From Discostella pseudostelligera (lineage: Eukaryota; Bacillariophyta; Thalassiosirophyceae; Thalassiosirales; Thalassiosiraceae), in contig JALLBK010000602.1 in NCBI GenBank assembly GCA_036940085.1, positions 1-10,226 on the forward strand: a stretch of 10,226 bases of DNA, in the 5' to 3' direction. The notes beneath the pieces were generated by a model. The model was not told the origin of the DNA and did not search any database. It worked only from the letters and a program-made list of their open reading frames with translations. The position numbers and the translations under genes are program-made. Shown here piece by piece: positions 7,326 to 10,226 of the stretch; the first letter of the stretch is position 1, and each line of letters starts with the position of its first letter.

Positions 7326-10226
7326 TTACCAGTAGTCAGATAGGAATTCGTCACTGGCGACTCCTGATTGAGAACTCTCACATGATCCAAGCGGGGTCAA
7401 TGGTTTCCTCTTGTGCAGACTCGATACTGGCGTCGCATCAGGAGAACAGGACTCCTTCTGTTCGACTTCTGCAACTCTCTTGGCAAGCGACGATGCGAAA
7501 AAATTCTTCTTGAGAGCAGGAACAGATTTTCCAGTCTCGATCTCAAATGCTCTCTGTGCCAGTAACGTTGAAAATTCATTTGACGCCGCATTTGGACTAG
7601 GCGCCTTCGTGCCAGTTGCTCTCTCGACAAGCTCTGCTGCAAAACGACAAGGAGACTGTTCAATTTTGATTTTGGGCACACAATTCAGACTCGCGCAATC
7701 AATGACCAAGTTCCGACTGAGAACAGTAGCGTTACTTCCCGCTAAATCAACGTCGCACACCGCTTCTTCCTGTGTATGATTCGCACATTCATCCGATAAG
7801 ACGTTACTTCCCGCTAAATCAACGTCGCACACCGCTTCTTCCTGTGTATGATTCGCACATTCATCCGATAAGACGTTGTACTGGTCCTGTGTCATTTCTG
7901 GGTCTAAAACACTCGCTTGAACACTAGCCACTGTGTCATTGACTGCATAATCTTTCAGAACGTCATCACATGCATCCAAAAGAGAACAACCATAAACCAA
8001 CTTCTGACCGAGACCAGAAGCAATACTTCCCACTAAATCAACGTTACAAATCGATTCATCTTCTGCAACATTACATGTCGGTGATGGACAGCTTGAAACT
8101 GAGAAGTTACACTGGTCCTCTATCATTTCTGGGTCTGAAACACTCGCTTGAGACCTAGCCTCTTTGTCATTCACTATTGAATCTTTCGGAAGAAAACAGT
8201 CATAAACCAACTCCTGACCGAGACCAAGGGCACTACTGCCCACTATATCAACGTCGCAAACCGTTTCTTCTTCTGCATTCGCAATATCGTCCGGTAAGGA
8301 TTGTGAACTCCCATTCACTACCGCAGTGCAGATCGATGATGCACAGCTCAAAGGTATGACGTCGCATTGGTCCTCTATAATTTCCGGGTCTGGCACACTT
8401 GCTCGAGAACTAGACTCTCCGCCATTCACTGTAGACTCGTCTGGGAAGTCATCGCATACATCCACCAGAAACGACATTACTGGTAACTGCGCTTTGTCCC
8501 CACTGCCGCCCAGCGACTCGTCATCAACAATTGAACTTGATTCCATTCGCGAAGACAGCTGAAGAGTCACATCTTCTTCGATAGGTCTACCTTCTGCAGC
8601 ACNTAGGTCTACCTTCTGCAGCACACTTTGCACTTGGCGCCAAAGGAGTGAAGTCAAAAGATGAAACAACTTCGTTCACATCCGAATGACTCCGACCACG
8701 AGAATGATTGTTCGGCTTTCCCGGTGGAGAAAGGTAGTCTTCGTACCAATGACGTAGTGACTTGGTAGAGCATTCCTCGACACACTGTGTTGAGTGGATT
8801 GATTTCTTAGATGGATGTGATGGAGTGGATGGAGATATCAAGTGCAAAGTCTCGTGGATGGTCCTGGTACCATTGTCCATTACTTCTGAAGGTTGCATCG
8901 GCATAATATCGTCAATTCTGATGGTTGAAGGCCGAAGTGGAGACATGAGTGGACTAGCATCGTGATCGCTTTCACTGGGACTAGCACCGGGATCACTTCC
9001 ACTGCGTTTGCCGACAGCTGTATCCAAACTTGGTTGCTCCACCATGCCAATCTCACTTGGAACACCATCGTTCAACACCAATCGTCGGTTATTCCGGCGT
9101 CCTACTCGTAGTCTTTTTCCTTTGTCATTCATGATTCTCCGAATTGCCCATACCAATGCAATAATGAAAACAATGCCCATGCATCCCAGAGCAATGAGTG
9201 CTTGGGTCAAGAAGAGTGATTCATTCATGATGGATTGTCGGAGGGATGCTACAGCTTCATTCAACTCACCGTCATGGTGGAATATTGCATCATCATTGAT
9301 CAATGGAGTAGACTTTGACGACGACGATGAGAACGTGGCATTGGCATTGAAACTAGTACTCTTGGTATGTTCACACGTCATGGCATCTTGTTCACGATCC
9401 TGATGGGTAGTATCGAAATGGCTCAAAAGGATAAACTCATGGTAATATTCTAACGCAAGCGAATAATCGAATGAAACATGAATGTCTCCTACTGCCACTG
9501 TACTCAAATCTAAACTTCCATCTGAAATATGATCAGTACTATGCAGTTTGTTTTGTCTATTGTGGAATGAAAATTGAAAGGTCGAAGGAGATGCCAATAC
9601 CGGCAATGACGCATCCAAATTTGTTGGATTGGTGGTGGTAATCCTATCACGATCGATGTTTAGTGCGCATTGGGTCAGACTCAGGAGATACGACCCGTCA
9701 ATTTTGTCACTGCGTTGAACACTGGAAGTCGACGATGAGGGCAGAAGTCGGTCAATGACAATGACATTATTCATTCCACATGGGTGAAAAGACTGCCTTG
9801 GAAAATGCAATACGGTGCCAGATTGCCTACCACCGCCACGTTGTTTTGGTTGCTGACTTGGAGACGTATTGTCATTTTGAGTGTGATCTTTCGTGTCATT
9901 GAAGGGGTTGTCAATAGTGCCGTCATTGTTTGTTGTGATTGGCAGTCTAGGAATGAGCGAGACATCGCATTGGATTGGGTGGGAGGAAATGTATTCGAAA
10001 TCTTCAAGAATGTCATTCTTTTGGATGCGATTACGGGTATGAAATGACGAGAATGTTGATGATGAACGTGACGACGAAATTGAAGACTTCCTTTCATGGA
10101 AATCAGCCCCATCTCTGATCTGTGAATATCTCAGCATGCCGGAGGTAGTAGTAGCCGATGTTGCTGTTGTCAGTAGAGAGCGCCCAGCGGTGATGGGTGC
10201 TCGGAGAACGGCGACGTCGTCGGTGG
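7326..10226 (-). CDS. Unrecognised single-pass membrane protein with Cys/Asp-rich repeats; 5' partial, split by an assembly defect
   Basis: I do not recognise a family. As given, the gene reads as two overlapping frames (10137-8587 and 8669-7326) that meet at the N at 8603. Dropping one 21-bp copy and the N gives one frame of 929 residues from the ATG at 10137. That frame is open for 29 more codons to the right edge, so the real start is probably outside. Numbering from 10137: a Ser/Asn/Asp-rich N-terminal region (1-305), one membrane helix (~309-332, TQALIALGCMGIVFIIALVW), then a basic stretch RRIMNDKGKRLRVGRRNNRR. The positive-inside rule suggests type I topology with a luminal or extracellular N-terminus. 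The tail holds proline-directed sites (SPLMSPLRPS), the motif HWYEDYLSPPG, three acidic Cys-containing repeats (~548-807), three F-x3-L-x2-R units (~825-887) and KPLTPLG near the end. A receptor- or adaptor-like role is only a guess. Confidence 0.75.
7455..7643 (-). repeat. Three short F-x3-L-x2-R helical units near the C-terminus
   Basis: The translated minus strand reads FAAELVERATG, FSTLLAQRAFEIETG and FASSLAKRVAEVEQK, spaced 23 and 25 residues apart. The shared pattern F-x-x-x-L-x-x-R-x followed by acidic residues suggests three similar amphipathic helices, separated by Ser/Pro/Lys linkers. Confidence 0.7.
7695..8474 (-). repeat. Three diverged acidic Cys-containing protein repeats
   Basis: Within the membrane-protein gene, three units of about 70-97 residues share an ordered set of motifs: SVxDPExxxDQ, then a Cys-containing stretch, then [VI]C[DN]VD[LI]xGS, then (in the first two) ALGLGQxLVYxC and its variants. 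The anchors are SVPDPEIIEDQC, SVSDPEMIEDQC and SVLDPEMTQDQY, spaced 85 and 77 residues apart. The third unit also holds the 24-residue duplication. The match is seen by eye; no known domain was recognised. Confidence 0.85.
7730..7873 (-). repeat. Perfect 72-bp tandem duplication (2 copies)
   Basis: Positions 7730-7801 and 7802-7873 are identical. On the minus strand they encode two identical 24-residue units (VLSDECANHTQEEAVCDVDL plus AGSN) inside the third large repeat of the membrane protein. The lack of any difference, even at third codon positions, suggests a recent duplication or conversion. Confidence 0.95.
8582..8624. other. Assembly join: 21-bp exact duplicate flanking a single N
   Basis: TAGGTCTACCTTCTGCAGCA plus a final C occurs at 8582-8602 and again at 8604-8624, with the only ambiguous base of the window (N, 8603) between. 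This looks like two contigs with a 21-bp terminal overlap that were abutted instead of merged. Deleting 22 bases shifts the minus-strand frame exactly as needed to join the two halves of the gene through the shared residues AAEGRP. Confidence 0.92.

Noticed and set aside
7411..7779. 122-residue plus-strand frame opposite the repeat region
   Set aside because: It is antisense to the coding repeats, and no splice or start evidence supports it.
8587..8669. Two separate overlapping genes on the minus strand
   Set aside because: The overlap holds the duplicated 21-mer and the N; the shared AAEGRP residues and the exact 22-base frame shift fit one gene with an assembly error much better.
1..10226. 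Prokaryotic-type defence system, mobile element or viral gene cluster
   Set aside because: Every gene is of eukaryotic type with spliceosomal introns or organelle targeting; no transposase, reverse transcriptase, integrase, terminal repeats or CRISPR-like spacing was seen.

Overview
The window looks like nuclear DNA of a diatom, or a close photosynthetic stramenopile. Three things point there. The introns are short (76-93 bp) with GTRAGN donors and CTAAC-like branch sites. A plastid fibrillin carries a signal peptide ending at an ASAF-type Gly-Ala/Phe junction, the bipartite targeting expected for a plastid of secondary origin. The coding sequence is rich in Ser, Asn and Asp, with small triplet runs. 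The genes are compact, alternate in strand, and none is bacterial. I see no rRNA, tRNA, transposon or CRISPR array.

Layout, left to right. (1) Positions 1-3223, plus strand: the 3' part of a five-exon (in window) P-class pentatricopeptide-repeat (PPR) gene, open at the left edge; 961 residues are visible, with about 14 PPR motifs. (2) Positions 3294-4106, minus strand: an intronless 270-residue plastid-lipid-associated protein (PAP/fibrillin), ending 70 bp from the PPR stop codon. (3) Positions 4107-4699: a divergent intergenic region holding both promoters, a CAC/ACC triplet run and a short upstream ORF. (4) Positions 4700-7232, plus strand: a two-exon gene for an 818-residue helical, HEAT/ARM-like protein that weakly resembles the TTI2 family. 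(5) Positions 7326-10226, minus strand: a large gene, open at the right edge, for a single-pass membrane protein with a repetitive Cys/Asp-rich C-terminal half. In the sequence as given it is broken by an assembly defect: a single N lies between two identical 21-bp copies. Removing one copy and the N (22 bp) joins the two halves in frame.

Nothing suggests the four genes form a pathway. The PPR protein is expected to bind organelle RNA, the fibrillin belongs to plastid lipid structures, the third is probably a cytosolic or nuclear scaffold if the TTI2 resemblance holds, and the fourth is unrecognised. They share only position: two convergent 3' ends and one divergent promoter region. The most interesting items are the unrecognised membrane protein with its recent 72-bp internal duplication, the assembly break inside it, and the clustering of all four PPR-gene introns in the first helix of a PPR motif.
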